Origin: a virus | Strand: one strand, 5' to 3' | Length of the DNA: 64,000 nt | IMG/VR virus record: IMGVR_UViG_3300046007_008377 | Coordinates: 1-64,000 of that record | Translations under genes and position numbers: made by a program | Notes under the pieces: model-generated | What the model was told of the DNA's origin: nothing | Seen by the model: the letters and a program-made list of their open reading frames with translations, nothing else | The model's database searches: none | Part shown: positions 49,197 to 58,012 of the stretch, one piece after another | Numbering within the stretch: position 1 is the stretch's first letter | Layout: each line of letters opens with the position of its first letter

Positions 49197-50756
49197 TTAA
49201 TTAGCGTTTTGAATTAATCTAGCATTTGTGAGAACGTTGTCAGTCATTAGCATTGTATTACTTGCAGAAACAGCGTTAATTAAGGCGTGTTTGATTGCTT
49301 TTGTACTATCCACAATTCCCGCGTCAAACATATTGGTTTTTTTGTAATTTTTTACGTCATATCCGATTGGATAATCTCCAATTGCTTGTCTAACTTCTCT
49401 TAAACTTGCGTTTTCCATTAATTTATTAATTGGAGATACACAAACTGTTTTGCAAATATCTCCTAATTCTAATTTTGAAGCGTCAAATAAAGCAATTCCT
49501 CCGCCAGCAACAACTCCTTCTTCTTTTGCAGAACGAACAGCAGAAACAGCATCGTCTACACGATCGATTTTTTCCTGCAATTCACTTTCGATAATTGATC
49601 CGATTTTAATAATAGAAACACCGCCTACTAATTTAGCAATTCTTTCGCGCAAATACTTTTCTTCTACTTGGCTTTTGGTAGTTTTGATTGTTTCTTTTAT
49701 TTCAGCAATTTTACCATCTACAATTTTTTGAACATAATCGTTTTTTACCGAAGTGATAATTGTATCGGCTTTACCAATGATAATTTTTTCACATTCGCCA
49801 ATAAATTCACCTTCTCTACCTTCAAAATTATCTCCAGACAAAGTAGTAATTGGCTGCGTTCCTAAAATACAAGCAAGGTCATTGATAAAATCAAGACGTT
49901 TTTTACCAACTCCAGGCGCGTGAACAACACAAAACGGTACGCCTTTCTGAATTACATTTTGAAGCACTACATCTCTAACTGCATGTGCCATATCGGAAAT
50001 AAATACCAGCGGTCTTTTGTTGTCGTGTGCATATTGCATAAATGGAAGCACTTGTTTTACCGTTTTAAATTCAATAGTAGAACAAACTACAAGCGGATTT
50101 TCGTCAAAAACACAAGTTCTATCAGAAAACACGTTTACAAATCGCTCGTCAGAATATCCTGATTCTACGAGTGTTCCGTCTATAAATTCTAGGTAAGATT
50201 CATCTGTATTACTACGCGAATGAGCAACAGAACCGTCAACCCCTGCTTTAATATATGCTTCACTTACAATTTTTGCAATTTCTACATCGCCATTGGCAGA
50301 AGTCAAGGCTACATCATAAATTAATTTGTCGGTAATTGGAGTTGATATACTATCTAAATGCGCTAATATTAAATCTCTTGATTCTTCAACTTCTCGCTTT
50401 ACATCAATTGGCGATTTTCCATTTTTTACAGCCTCAACCGAATTTTTGAAAAACGCATAAAGTAAAATAATTGTATTTGTAGTGCTATCTCCTGCAAATT
50501 TTACAGTTTTTTCACTTGCTTCTTTAGCAATTTCTAAAGCAATATTTTCTACTGGATTTTCTAAAAAAATTGATTGGAGTGTTTTGTAACCATCTTTAGT
50601 AGGCTCGGCTCTACCATAATCAGATTCGATAAGTACCGTTCTTCCTCGATAACCGTAAGTAGAAGAAACCACATCAGAAGCTTTTTTAAGACCTGACAAT
50701 AACAAGTCTTTTGCATCATCACCAGAGATAATGTCTTTTAAAATTCTTTCGCTCAT
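49197..50756 (-). CDS. groEL: phage chaperonin (GroEL-like)
   Basis: A 519-aa group I chaperonin. The ATP-site GDSTTN contains the essential Asp (D90, equivalent to D87). EPTKDGYKT near residue 51, VDDAVSAVRSAKEEG and VVAGGGIALF near residue 410 are conserved. The protein lacks the GGM-repeat tail and ends TNARLIQNAN. The apical domain is divergent. It probably folds a phage structural protein. It has its own TAAATTTG promoter at 50792. It forms a pair with groES and lies next to the HNH element. Confidence 0.9.
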   Translation of the reverse strand: MSERILKDIISGDDAKDLLLSGLKKASDVVSSTYGYRGRTVLIESDYGRAEPTKDGYKTLQSIFLENPVENIALEIAKEASEKTVKFAGDSTTNTIILLYAFFKNSVEAVKNGKSPIDVKREVEESRDLILAHLDSISTPITDKLIYDVALTSANGDVEIAKIVSEAYIKAGVDGSVAHSRSNTDESYLEFIDGTLVESGYSDERFVNVFSDRTCVFDENPLVVCSTIEFKTVKQVLPFMQYAHDNKRPLVFISDMAHAVRDVVLQNVIQKGVPFCVVHAPGVGKKRLDFINDLACILGTQPITTLSGDNFEGREGEFIGECEKIIIGKADTIITSVKNDYVQKIVDGKIAEIKETIKTTKSQVEEKYLRERIAKLVGGVSIIKIGSIIESELQEKIDRVDDAVSAVRSAKEEGVVAGGGIALFDASKLELGDICKTVCVSPINKLMENASLREVRQAIGDYPIGYDVKNYKKTNMFDAGIVDSTKAIKHALINAVSASNTMLMTDNVLTNARLIQNAN

Positions 50757-50784
50757 AATTTAGATTTTAATTAAAAATAAAGTA

Positions 50785-50792
50785 CAAATTTA
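50785..50792 (-). promoter_or_regulatory. promoter -7 element (TAAATTTG) of groEL-groES
   Basis: CAAATTTA on the plus strand, 29 bases before the groEL start. Confidence 0.65.
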
Positions 50793-50843
50793 TCATTTTG
50801 AAATTTGATAACCAAATGTTTATACACTATCAATTTTAATTAT

Positions 50844-50851
50844 TACTTTTG
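50844..50851 (+). promoter_or_regulatory. promoter -7 element (TACTTTTG) of fibre genes
   Basis: TAnnTTTG match 48 bases before the first fibre gene and divergent from the groEL promoter. Confidence 0.65.
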
Positions 50852-50898
50852 TTGTTATAATAGATAAAAAAATGTTTAAATAATAAAAAAAACATACA

Positions 50899-51687
50899 AT
50901 GGCAAAATGGGATTTTAAAATAGTCGGGGCTTCTTTTGTAAAAGAATTGATTCCAATTGACGGAGATGTTGAGTTTCGTTCTCAGTCGTTTATGCAGCCT
51001 AGCTTTGATTTAGAGGGAGATAAAATTGTAATGAAAGAAAGCGGTAATTACAAATCAGCAATTCTTTTCCCTCAAATTGGTGAAATTGACGGAGTAGTTC
51101 CTACAGATCTTGAAGACGCTTATGCTAAACTTTTAATTTTAGTTGAAAATTTTAATCAGGGCGGGGGGTCGCCCGGAACAACCCCAAAAATATTTACAGC
51201 TTTGTTATCACAAACAGGAGAATCTGATAAACAAACTTTATCTAGTGGCGCCGTAACTAAAGGTGTTTCATATAAAATAGATGGCGCTAGTGATGGCGAT
51301 TTTTCAAATGTAGGAGCGCCAAATAATGACGATTTAACTTCTTTTATTGCAACAATAAATGGAGTTCCTAATAGTTACGGAACTGCTGAGTTAACATACG
51401 ACCTAGGAGCGCCAGTAGCAATAGTGTTAGAAAACACTATTGGAAATATTTGGTTTGAATATAGACTTGTTGGAATATATAGAGCTTGGTCAGATAATTT
51501 ATTTATAGAAGATAAAACTGCAATAAATATAGATGCTTTTAGCTATATAAATATAGCAAACTATCCTGCTATTGCAAATGAAACTTTATTTTCAGAAAAT
51601 AATTTTGATATATCTACAACTTTATCAGGATCGCCTAATGATGATTTATTAGTAAAAAATAGATTAGAAATAAAAGTTTATAATTAA
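50899..51687 (+). CDS. short tail-fibre-like protein
   Basis: A 262-aa protein. The N-terminal 90 residues (MAKWDFKIVGASFVKELI to about DAYAKLLILVENF) are shared with the next gene product and are probably the tail-attachment domain. A Gly/Pro linker (GGGSPGTTP) follows, encoded by a local run of G/C. The C-terminal 160 residues are beta-rich. A fibre with a short receptor-binding part, or a remnant of an exchanged fibre, would fit. Confidence 0.6.
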   Translation: MAKWDFKIVGASFVKELIPIDGDVEFRSQSFMQPSFDLEGDKIVMKESGNYKSAILFPQIGEIDGVVPTDLEDAYAKLLILVENFNQGGGSPGTTPKIFTALLSQTGESDKQTLSSGAVTKGVSYKIDGASDGDFSNVGAPNNDDLTSFIATINGVPNSYGTAELTYDLGAPVAIVLENTIGNIWFEYRLVGIYRAWSDNLFIEDKTAINIDAFSYINIANYPAIANETLFSENNFDISTTLSGSPNDDLLVKNRLEIKVYN

Positions 51688-51710
51688 TATTATAATAAAA
51701 AACACGCAAA

Positions 51711-53759
51711 ATGGCAAAATGGAATTTTTTTGCAACTAATAGTTCTTTAATAAGAGAGTTAGACACTTCTGGAGACGATGTAAATCCGCAATCACAATCT
51801 TTTTTAACCCCGACTTTAGATTTACAAGGCGCTAAAATTGTATTTAAAGAGGGTGGTTTATATAAAACCGCAATTTTATTTACGGAAATAGGCACAATTG
51901 ACGGAGTTAACCCTACAGATTTGCAAGACGCTTATGATAAAATAATCGCTTTAATTCCTAATTCAAGTGGCCCATCAAGTTTTCCAAATTTAACTGAAGT
52001 ATTAACACAAGGAGATAGGGTATGGTATCAAACGGCAGATAATTATGTTTTTCAAGGTGTTGATATAGCTACGTTTATATTGAATAATAACAATGCAGGA
52101 ACTCCTATTTTTACTATTGATGGAGATTTAGATAATGATTTTCCTATTGACTGCGTTTTAAAATTTCAAGCTTGGTTACAACCTAGTCAATTAGAAGCTA
52201 TTAACGGAGCTTTAATTTATGTTCAAGGTAATGGTGGTTCTTTAACTACTTACAATTTTAATGTTGGAGATTATTGCGAACTAAAAAAAGTAAATGTAAA
52301 CAGTTGGTTTTTAAACGTTTCAAATGCAATAAGCACTCCAATACCAACAAAAACATCAGACTTAATAAATGATGGAGATAATGGTACAAGTCATTTTATA
52401 TCTTTAGAAGATTTACCAAGTACACTTACACTTTATCCTACAACAGCAGCGTCTGGTATTGGTGGTTATAATAAATTAGTTTCTTCTATTACAGACCCAG
52501 ATTACAATACTACAGCAGTAGATGTATCAACAGGTGCTATTACAGGAACAGACCAATTGATTGCTGGGTTGATAACAGATGCAAACCAAATTGTTGGTAA
52601 TCCTGGTGTGTTTAATATGACAACTATTGGAAACATTAGAAAAACAAGTGGTTCTGGACAAGCTGAATTTTTCTTTAGAGTATATAAGAGAGATGCTGGT
52701 GGAACAGAAACACTAATCTTACAATCAGACAACACGCAACAAATTACATCTGCTATTTATGCTGAGTTCAATGCAAGTGGTTTATGGAATGATGGTGTAT
52801 TTATATCAACAGATAGAATAGTAATAAAGTTTTATGGAACAAAAGTAGGTAGCGGTTCAGCCCCAACTTATGATTTTCAATTTGGTGGAACAAACCCTGT
52901 AAGAAGTATAGTTCCAGTACCTTTAACAGTTATTCCAGTTTTATCTTTAGATGAACTTAGTGATGTTACTATTACAAGTGTAGCTAACAATCAATTATTA
53001 GCTTACACTTCTGCAACTGATCTTTGGCAAAATAAAAACCTAATTGATGTACTTGAAAATTTTAATACAACTCAAGGAATTTATTTCTTTGAAGATTTTA
53101 TGGGTAATTTAGCAGCCAATATAACTAACACTACTACTGGTATTATTACAAATGTTGGTAATGGGCAAGGAACTACAAGAAGTACATCAACTATAAACAA
53201 CAAAACAAATCAACAAGGTGTTGTAGAAGCATTAACATCTGCTAATGCAACAGGTACTGCGGGTTATTACTATGCAAGTGGCGTTTATAAAGGTTCTGGT
53301 TCAATTACCATAGAAACATATATAAATTATACAAATCTATCAGTTTTAGGAGAAAGATTTTTTAGTTTATTTGGATTTTATACTGGCGTAAATTTTACTA
53401 ATCCGCCTAACGCTATTATGATTGTTTATGATGAAGGAGGGGTAGTTACACCTAATGCAGCATCACCTTTTTTTAGATGTGTTACAAGAATAGGTGGTGT
53501 AACACTTACAAATACTGTTACATCAATTCCAGTAGTTGCGTTACAATGGTATAGGTTGAAAATAAATATAAGTGCAGATGGAGGTACAGTTACATTTTTT
53601 ATTGATAATACTTTAGTTGCAACACATACAACAAACATTCCTTTAAACGCAACTTTTTTACCAGTTGGATGTATGTTGCAAAAAACATCAGGAACTGCTG
53701 CAAGAGCAATGCAAACAGATTATTTTATGTACAAAGAAACATTTACAACAGCAAGATAA
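51711..53759 (+). CDS. long tail fibre with LamG-like C-terminal domain
   Basis: A 682-aa protein. Residues 1-85 (MAKWNFFATNSSLIREL) are homologous to the N-terminus of the preceding gene. The middle is Ser/Thr/Asn-rich beta repeats (DLINDGDNGTSHFI; LDELSDVTI). The C-terminal 220 residues (YFFEDFMGN to MYKETFTTAR) have the pattern of a LamG/concanavalin sandwich with a probable carbohydrate-binding role. Its last base is shared with the next ATG (TAATG). It should bind the host surface. Confidence 0.7.
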   Translation: MAKWNFFATNSSLIRELDTSGDDVNPQSQSFLTPTLDLQGAKIVFKEGGLYKTAILFTEIGTIDGVNPTDLQDAYDKIIALIPNSSGPSSFPNLTEVLTQGDRVWYQTADNYVFQGVDIATFILNNNNAGTPIFTIDGDLDNDFPIDCVLKFQAWLQPSQLEAINGALIYVQGNGGSLTTYNFNVGDYCELKKVNVNSWFLNVSNAISTPIPTKTSDLINDGDNGTSHFISLEDLPSTLTLYPTTAASGIGGYNKLVSSITDPDYNTTAVDVSTGAITGTDQLIAGLITDANQIVGNPGVFNMTTIGNIRKTSGSGQAEFFFRVYKRDAGGTETLILQSDNTQQITSAIYAEFNASGLWNDGVFISTDRIVIKFYGTKVGSGSAPTYDFQFGGTNPVRSIVPVPLTVIPVLSLDELSDVTITSVANNQLLAYTSATDLWQNKNLIDVLENFNTTQGIYFFEDFMGNLAANITNTTTGIITNVGNGQGTTRSTSTINNKTNQQGVVEALTSANATGTAGYYYASGVYKGSGSITIETYINYTNLSVLGERFFSLFGFYTGVNFTNPPNAIMIVYDEGGVVTPNAASPFFRCVTRIGGVTLTNTVTSIPVVALQWYRLKINISADGGTVTFFIDNTLVATHTTNIPLNATFLPVGCMLQKTSGTAARAMQTDYFMYKETFTTAR

Positions 53760-54094
53760 TGACAATATACATTTACACACAAGGAAATACTACAATAGAA
53801 ACTATAAACATAAATGAAATACCAGAGGGTGTTTCTTATGAAACTATTGAAAGAGAAGAAGAGACTGTTGATATGGAATCTTTAATAATTCAAGCTTTAC
53901 AGATTGATTTATATTACACAGGCATTATTTCAGACCTTTTAAGAAAACACATTGAAAAATTATCTATAGATGGTATTCCTATTCCTCAAGATGTAATTGA
54001 TGAAAGAGATAGGCTGAGAGCAGAATGTAATCAGAAAATATTAGATTTAGGAATAACCAACTTTGCTTATAGACAATCAAATCTAAAATTATAA
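53759..54094 (+). CDS. hypothetical fibre-associated protein
   Basis: 111 aa from the ATG at 53759 (TAATG overlap with the fibre stop). The longer frame has an unlikely leader. A strand-rich start (MTIYIYTQGN) is followed by a helical region with DMESLIIQALQIDLYYTGIISDL and RDRLRAECNQKIL. It may be a fibre-assembly chaperone. Confidence 0.5.
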   Translation: MTIYIYTQGNTTIETININEIPEGVSYETIEREEETVDMESLIIQALQIDLYYTGIISDLLRKHIEKLSIDGIPIPQDVIDERDRLRAECNQKILDLGITNFAYRQSNLKL

Positions 54095-54143
54095 CAAAAA
54101 CCAAACGCAAATTTTGTATAGTGCGTTGATTAAATTTTAAACC

Positions 54144-54476
54144 ATGAAATTATTAAAATCAATATTAAAAGATTGTCAAAGCTGGGAAAAAATAGTTTAC
54201 AATAGATGGCACTTACACGCTCCTATTGCTTTTGTTGCGGGTTGCATATTGTATTGGGCAATAAACGGAACAATTAGCGATACATACGTTGCAACGGAAA
54301 TAGCTTTTAAAATTTTTGTTCCTAGTTTTATAGGTTTTATTGGATTAGCTTTGTTTGAAGGTTATCAGCAAAAAGACAGGTTTATAGATGTTGCAGAAAG
54401 GTTTGAAAGCAATAAAGATTTGTGGGTGAGCGAATTTTTTCTAATTTTAGGTGTAATATTAAATGTAGTGTTATGA
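54144..54476 (+). CDS. holin-like membrane protein
   Basis: A 110-aa protein. Hydrophobic segments: HAPIAFVAGCILYWAI (26-41), ATEIAFKIFVPSFIGFIGLALF (50-71) and EFFLILGVILNVVL at the C-terminus. There are charged ends. It starts the lysis cluster: the endolysin gene is three genes downstream. Holins of this size with two or three TM segments are common, but identity is unproven. Confidence 0.5.
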   Translation: MKLLKSILKDCQSWEKIVYNRWHLHAPIAFVAGCILYWAINGTISDTYVATEIAFKIFVPSFIGFIGLALFEGYQQKDRFIDVAERFESNKDLWVSEFFLILGVILNVVL

Positions 54477-54625
54477 GAATCGAAGTATCAAAAAGTTGCG
54501 ATATAGAATTAAAATTTAAAAAGTCTTTACTTAATTTTAGTGATGAGCAAAAGCAAGCAATTAAAGATATAAATCTAATTTTAGAATGTTCTGGATTAAA
54601 AATCTACGGAGAAATAGCAAAATAA
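54473..54625 (+). CDS. small hypothetical protein (50 aa)
   Basis: Starts MRIEVSKSCDIELKFKKSLL at the ATG (54473) that overlaps the upstream stop by ATGA. A longer start at 54422 would sit inside the membrane-protein gene. Not recognised. Confidence 0.5.
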   Translation: MRIEVSKSCDIELKFKKSLLNFSDEQKQAIKDINLILECSGLKIYGEIAK

Positions 54626-54627
54626 CA

Positions 54628-54987
54628 ATGGCAGTTCAAAGAAAAATCACAGACCCTACAATAAAGGACTACGCTAGCGACATATTCAAAATAAAAGGAG
54701 ATGTCGAAACTATTAAGCGCCACATGGACGAAGGAAAGGCTGAAAGAATTGAAGATAGAAAAACTCTTTCAGATATTAAAACTACTTTAATAGGTAGTAA
54801 TATGAATGGCAATAAAGGTATTGTTTATTTGTTAAACGATATTGACAATAGAGTAAAGCATTTAGAAAATACAAATTTAGAGCGTAGGCAAACAGAAGTA
54901 AACGCTAAATGGATTGGCGGTTTTATAATTACTTTCTTTTTTGCTTTAATTGTTTACATCATTCAGCACTTGCCGAAATCACAATAA
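54628..54987 (+). CDS. XhlA-like coiled-coil membrane protein
   Basis: 119 aa from the ATG at 54628, 2 bp after the 50-aa gene. Residues 15-85 are a coiled coil (DVETIKRHMDEGKAERIED) and residues 93-113 a transmembrane helix (WIGGFIITFFFALIVYIIQHL). This is the layout of haemolysin XhlA-type proteins in lysis clusters. Function is inferred. Confidence 0.5.
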   Translation: MAVQRKITDPTIKDYASDIFKIKGDVETIKRHMDEGKAERIEDRKTLSDIKTTLIGSNMNGNKGIVYLLNDIDNRVKHLENTNLERRQTEVNAKWIGGFIITFFFALIVYIIQHLPKSQ

Positions 54988-54988
54988 T

Positions 54989-55315
54989 ATGTACCCAATA
55001 TTTGAACATACGTTAAAAAAACCAAGCGGAAGATGGGATAAGCAATCTCTTACATTTTTTTTGTTTATGAATTTAACGGTAATAATGGGTATAGGAAACA
55101 CAATAGCGTCTTATGCTTTTGGAATTACAGATAATAAAATGGCGTATGAAGTGTTTACTACTTTTGCTTTTATTACAATGGGCATGTCTGGAACGACAAT
55201 TATAAACAAATTTGTTGATTATACTAAAGCAAAAAATCCTCAGCAAGATCCTTATGCAAATAATGGATTTATAGAAACTCAAATTAATAACAATATTGAT
55301 AAAAATAATCCATGA
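54989..55315 (+). CDS. holin-like two-TM membrane protein
   Basis: 108 aa from the ATG at 54989. Hydrophobic helices are FFLFMNLTVIMGIGNTIASYAF and FTTFAFITMGMSGTTIINKF. The tail is Asn/Asp-rich. It overlaps the endolysin start by ATGA. Candidate holin or antiholin. Confidence 0.5.
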   Translation: MYPIFEHTLKKPSGRWDKQSLTFFLFMNLTVIMGIGNTIASYAFGITDNKMAYEVFTTFAFITMGMSGTTIINKFVDYTKAKNPQQDPYANNGFIETQINNNIDKNNP

Positions 55316-55758
55316 GTAGAGTAGTTGCAATAGCTCAAAATGAAGTAGGACAAGGCGAAGTACCTTTAAATAGTAATAAAACAAAATACGGTAAATGGTT
55401 TGGCTGGCAGGGTGTTCCTTGGTGCGGTATATTTGTAAGTTGGTGTTATGCTCAAGTTGGCGCGCCTCTTGGTAACATCGGATTTAAAAAAGGATTTGCT
55501 GGCTGTCAAACGGCAGTTGCGTACTTTAGAAAAAACAATCGAGTAACGACTAATCCAGCCCCAGGCAACATTGTTTTCTTTGATTGGAATGGAGATGGTA
55601 GGTTTGACCATACAGGAATATTTGTAAAATGGCTAGACATAGGTAAAACTTTTGAAAGCGTAGAAGGAAATACATCTTTGACAAATCAGTCAAACGGCGG
55701 GCAAGTAATGTTAAGAGTAAGAAAAAACATTAATGTCTTGTTTGTTGATCCGTTTTAA
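55312..55758 (+). CDS. CHAP-domain endolysin
   Basis: A 148-aa protein: VPWCGIFVSWCYAQ (nucleophile Cys38), then PAPGNIVFFDWNGDG, FDHTGIF (His100), and FESVEGNTS (Asn120). This Cys-His-(Glu/Asn) triad is the CHAP amidase/endopeptidase fold. It has no signal peptide, so a holin is needed for release. It cleaves peptidoglycan at lysis. It overlaps the upstream holin-like gene by ATGA. Confidence 0.85.
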   Translation: MSRVVAIAQNEVGQGEVPLNSNKTKYGKWFGWQGVPWCGIFVSWCYAQVGAPLGNIGFKKGFAGCQTAVAYFRKNNRVTTNPAPGNIVFFDWNGDGRFDHTGIFVKWLDIGKTFESVEGNTSLTNQSNGGQVMLRVRKNINVLFVDPF

Positions 55759-55767
55759 TTAAAAATT

Positions 55768-55908
55768 ATGGTAGTTGAAAATGTATGTCCAGCAGGTAAT
55801 TTTTATAATACAAATTCATTTATAGATACCAAGCCTCTTTTTGTCCCAACAATGAAAGAACCTGAATTGATTTACAAAATAGATTTAACTATTAGAGAAA
55901 CTGAATAA
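55768..55908 (+). CDS. small hypothetical protein (46 aa)
   Basis: MVVENVCPAGNFYNTNSFI to the end TIRETE. It is acidic and compact, 9 bp after the endolysin. Unknown. Confidence 0.5.
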   Translation: MVVENVCPAGNFYNTNSFIDTKPLFVPTMKEPELIYKIDLTIRETE

Positions 55909-55950
55909 TAAAACTACCAATATTTACTTTGTAAATTAAAATAACAAATT

Positions 55951-57102
55951 ATGTTATCAAAATGGAGTGTTTACGATGAAAAGATTTTAGAAATTGTCAA
56001 TAATTCAGAATTTCAACTTGAAAAGATTGATATTATAAAGCGAATAAACGACAATCTAAGCAAAAAAGAAAAAAATCATTTTAGTAAATATCTACAACGG
56101 CATCTTAAAAGAATTTGCGACAATCATGAAGGTATCTACAACGCTACAAACAACCTAGATGTAGCAAACGCAAATGTCAAACATTTATGGTTAAAAAATA
56201 AAGAATCTTCTTTATTTATAAAAAACCCAAATTATGTTGAAGAAGTTGCCCAAGACTTGCAGGAACTTCGAACAAAGCTAATTGATGATTTAAAAAATTA
56301 CATTCCGAAATACCCAAAAATTGAGCGCCCTAAAGATGTAAAGAAAAAATTATTAGTTATTTCTCCAGCAGATATTCATATTGGAAAACTAAGTAGTGCA
56401 TTTGAAACTGGAGAAGATTATAACAATCAAATAGCGGTAAAACGCGTTTTACAAGGCTGTAACGGTTTATTGTCAGAATTACCAAAAAATAGTATAGAAA
56501 AGATTTTGTTTGTAATTGGAAACGATATTTTACATATTGATAACGCAAAAAGAACAACTACTGCTGGAACACCGCAAGATACTGACGGCATGTGGTTTGA
56601 TAATTTCTTAATTGCTAAGCAACTTTATGTAGATATTATTGAGTTAATGGTGGTTGTTGCAGATGTTCATGTTGTATTTAATCCAAGTAATCACGATTAT
56701 ACAAACGGTTTCTTTTTAGCACAAATAATTGAAGCTCATTTTAAAAATTGCAAAAACGTTACTTTTGATTGTAGCATTTCGCATCGTAAATATTATCGAT
56801 ATGGTAATAACATTGTGGGTACTACTCACGGTGACGGCGCAAAAGAAAATGATTTACCGTTACTTATGGCTCACGAAAGTAAGGACTGGCAAGAATGCAA
56901 ACATCGTTATTTTTATATTCATCATTTTCATCATAAAATAAGTAAAGACTACATGAGCGTTTGCGTTGAAGCCTTGCGTTCTCCTAGCGGAACAGATAGT
57001 TGGCATCACCGCAAAGGTTACCAACATTCTCCTAAAGCTATAGAAGGATTTATACATGATTTTGAGCATGGACAATTACAACGAATAACACATTTATTTT
57101 AA
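55951..57102 (+). CDS. metallophosphoesterase
   Basis: A 383-aa protein. The metal-binding motifs of the calcineurin superfamily are PADIHIGK (D-x-H), GNDILHID (GD-type), SNHDY (N-H-D) and THGDGAK plus YIHHFHH. The N-terminal 120 residues are helical and charged, possibly a DNA- or partner-binding module. It should act on phosphodiesters, for example SbcD-like or phosphatase activity. It is unusual in being located inside the lysis cassette. Confidence 0.85.
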   Translation: MLSKWSVYDEKILEIVNNSEFQLEKIDIIKRINDNLSKKEKNHFSKYLQRHLKRICDNHEGIYNATNNLDVANANVKHLWLKNKESSLFIKNPNYVEEVAQDLQELRTKLIDDLKNYIPKYPKIERPKDVKKKLLVISPADIHIGKLSSAFETGEDYNNQIAVKRVLQGCNGLLSELPKNSIEKILFVIGNDILHIDNAKRTTTAGTPQDTDGMWFDNFLIAKQLYVDIIELMVVVADVHVVFNPSNHDYTNGFFLAQIIEAHFKNCKNVTFDCSISHRKYYRYGNNIVGTTHGDGAKENDLPLLMAHESKDWQECKHRYFYIHHFHHKISKDYMSVCVEALRSPSGTDSWHHRKGYQHSPKAIEGFIHDFEHGQLQRITHLF

Positions 57103-57118
57103 TATAAAAAACAAAACT

Positions 57119-57505
57119 ATGACAATACCTCAAATTATAAATAAAGCAAAATTAGCCCCGATAAAAACAAAAGCTATAATTGGCACGGCAATATTAATAG
57201 TTTTGCTTGTAGTAGCTTTAATTTTAGCTATTCGCAATAATCAAGATATTAAAAACGAAATAAAAATTGAGAAAATTACTAAAGAAAAAGAGGCAACTGA
57301 AAAAGAAGTTAAAAACAAAGTGGTCGAACTTAAAAACGACGTTGTAAAACACGGTGAATTTGTAAATGAAACTTCTAAATCAATTATTAATATTATAGAT
57401 AAAAAACCAAAAATTAAAAAAATGAATTATGAAAGCACTAAAATTAAAGATGTTAGTTATGATTTTATGCGCATGCACCTCGATACTGTACAGCCAAACG
57501 AATAA
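57119..57505 (+). CDS. inner-membrane spanin-like protein (i-spanin)
   Basis: A 128-aa protein. Residues 19-38 form a TM helix (AIIGTAILIVLLVVALILAI), followed by a long charged coiled coil (KKEKEATEKEVKNKVVELK). It is overlapped by 77 bp, in another frame, by the next gene, just as Rz is by Rz1. The topology suits an i-spanin. Confidence 0.6.
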   Translation: MTIPQIINKAKLAPIKTKAIIGTAILIVLLVVALILAIRNNQDIKNEIKIEKITKEKEATEKEVKNKVVELKNDVVKHGEFVNETSKSIINIIDKKPKIKKMNYESTKIKDVSYDFMRMHLDTVQPNE

Positions 57506-57884
57506 AGATTTAAACTCACCAGAAAGAGTTACTGCATTATACAAAATATCTATGCAACATAAAGAACTTACAAAACAAGTTAAAGAATGTCAGAGCAGAT
57601 ATAATACAGAAATGCAAGCATACGAAAAATCTTTTGAGCAAATCAAATCTTTAGCAATTGCGCTTGGTGAAGAATCATCTGCTTTTGTGTCGCACAATTT
57701 AGATTTACAAGAAGGGTTATTAGGATCTCTAAAAAAGCAAGAACAACAAGAAATTGAATTAGCAAAATTAAAAGCTAAAAGAACTCGACGTTTTGGAATT
57801 GGCGCATACGGAGGCTACGATTTATTAAATTCAGTTCCCAGCGCGGGAATAAGTTTAAATTATAATTTGTTTTATTTGTTTTAA
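57429..57884 (+). CDS. outer-membrane spanin-like protein
   Basis: A 151-aa protein. The N-terminus MKALKLKMLVMILCACTSILYS acts as a secretion signal; either a lipobox (LCAC, Cys16) or SPase I cleavage before Gln23 is possible. Residues 40-115 are a coiled coil. The C-terminal FGIGAYGGYDLL ... SAGISLNYNLFYLF looks like a few outer-membrane beta strands with a terminal Phe. Overlap with the upstream gene in a different frame supports an o-spanin role. Fusion of outer and inner membranes at lysis is the expected function. Confidence 0.6.
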   Translation: MKALKLKMLVMILCACTSILYSQTNKDLNSPERVTALYKISMQHKELTKQVKECQSRYNTEMQAYEKSFEQIKSLAIALGEESSAFVSHNLDLQEGLLGSLKKQEQQEIELAKLKAKRTRRFGIGAYGGYDLLNSVPSAGISLNYNLFYLF

Positions 57885-57973
57885 ATAGTGCGCTTAACAC
57901 AATTTGATGATTTTTAATTGATTAATCTAAAATACTAAAATTAGCGTAGGGGATTTTTTATTAAAAAAACTAT

Positions 57974-57981
57974 TACCTTTG
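57974..57981 (+). promoter_or_regulatory. promoter -7 element (TACCTTTG) of tail-spike gene
   Basis: TAnnTTTG match 32 bases upstream of the spike ATG. Confidence 0.65.
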
Positions 57982-58012
57982 CATATAAACATAACAACCT
58001 AATAAAGAAGCA

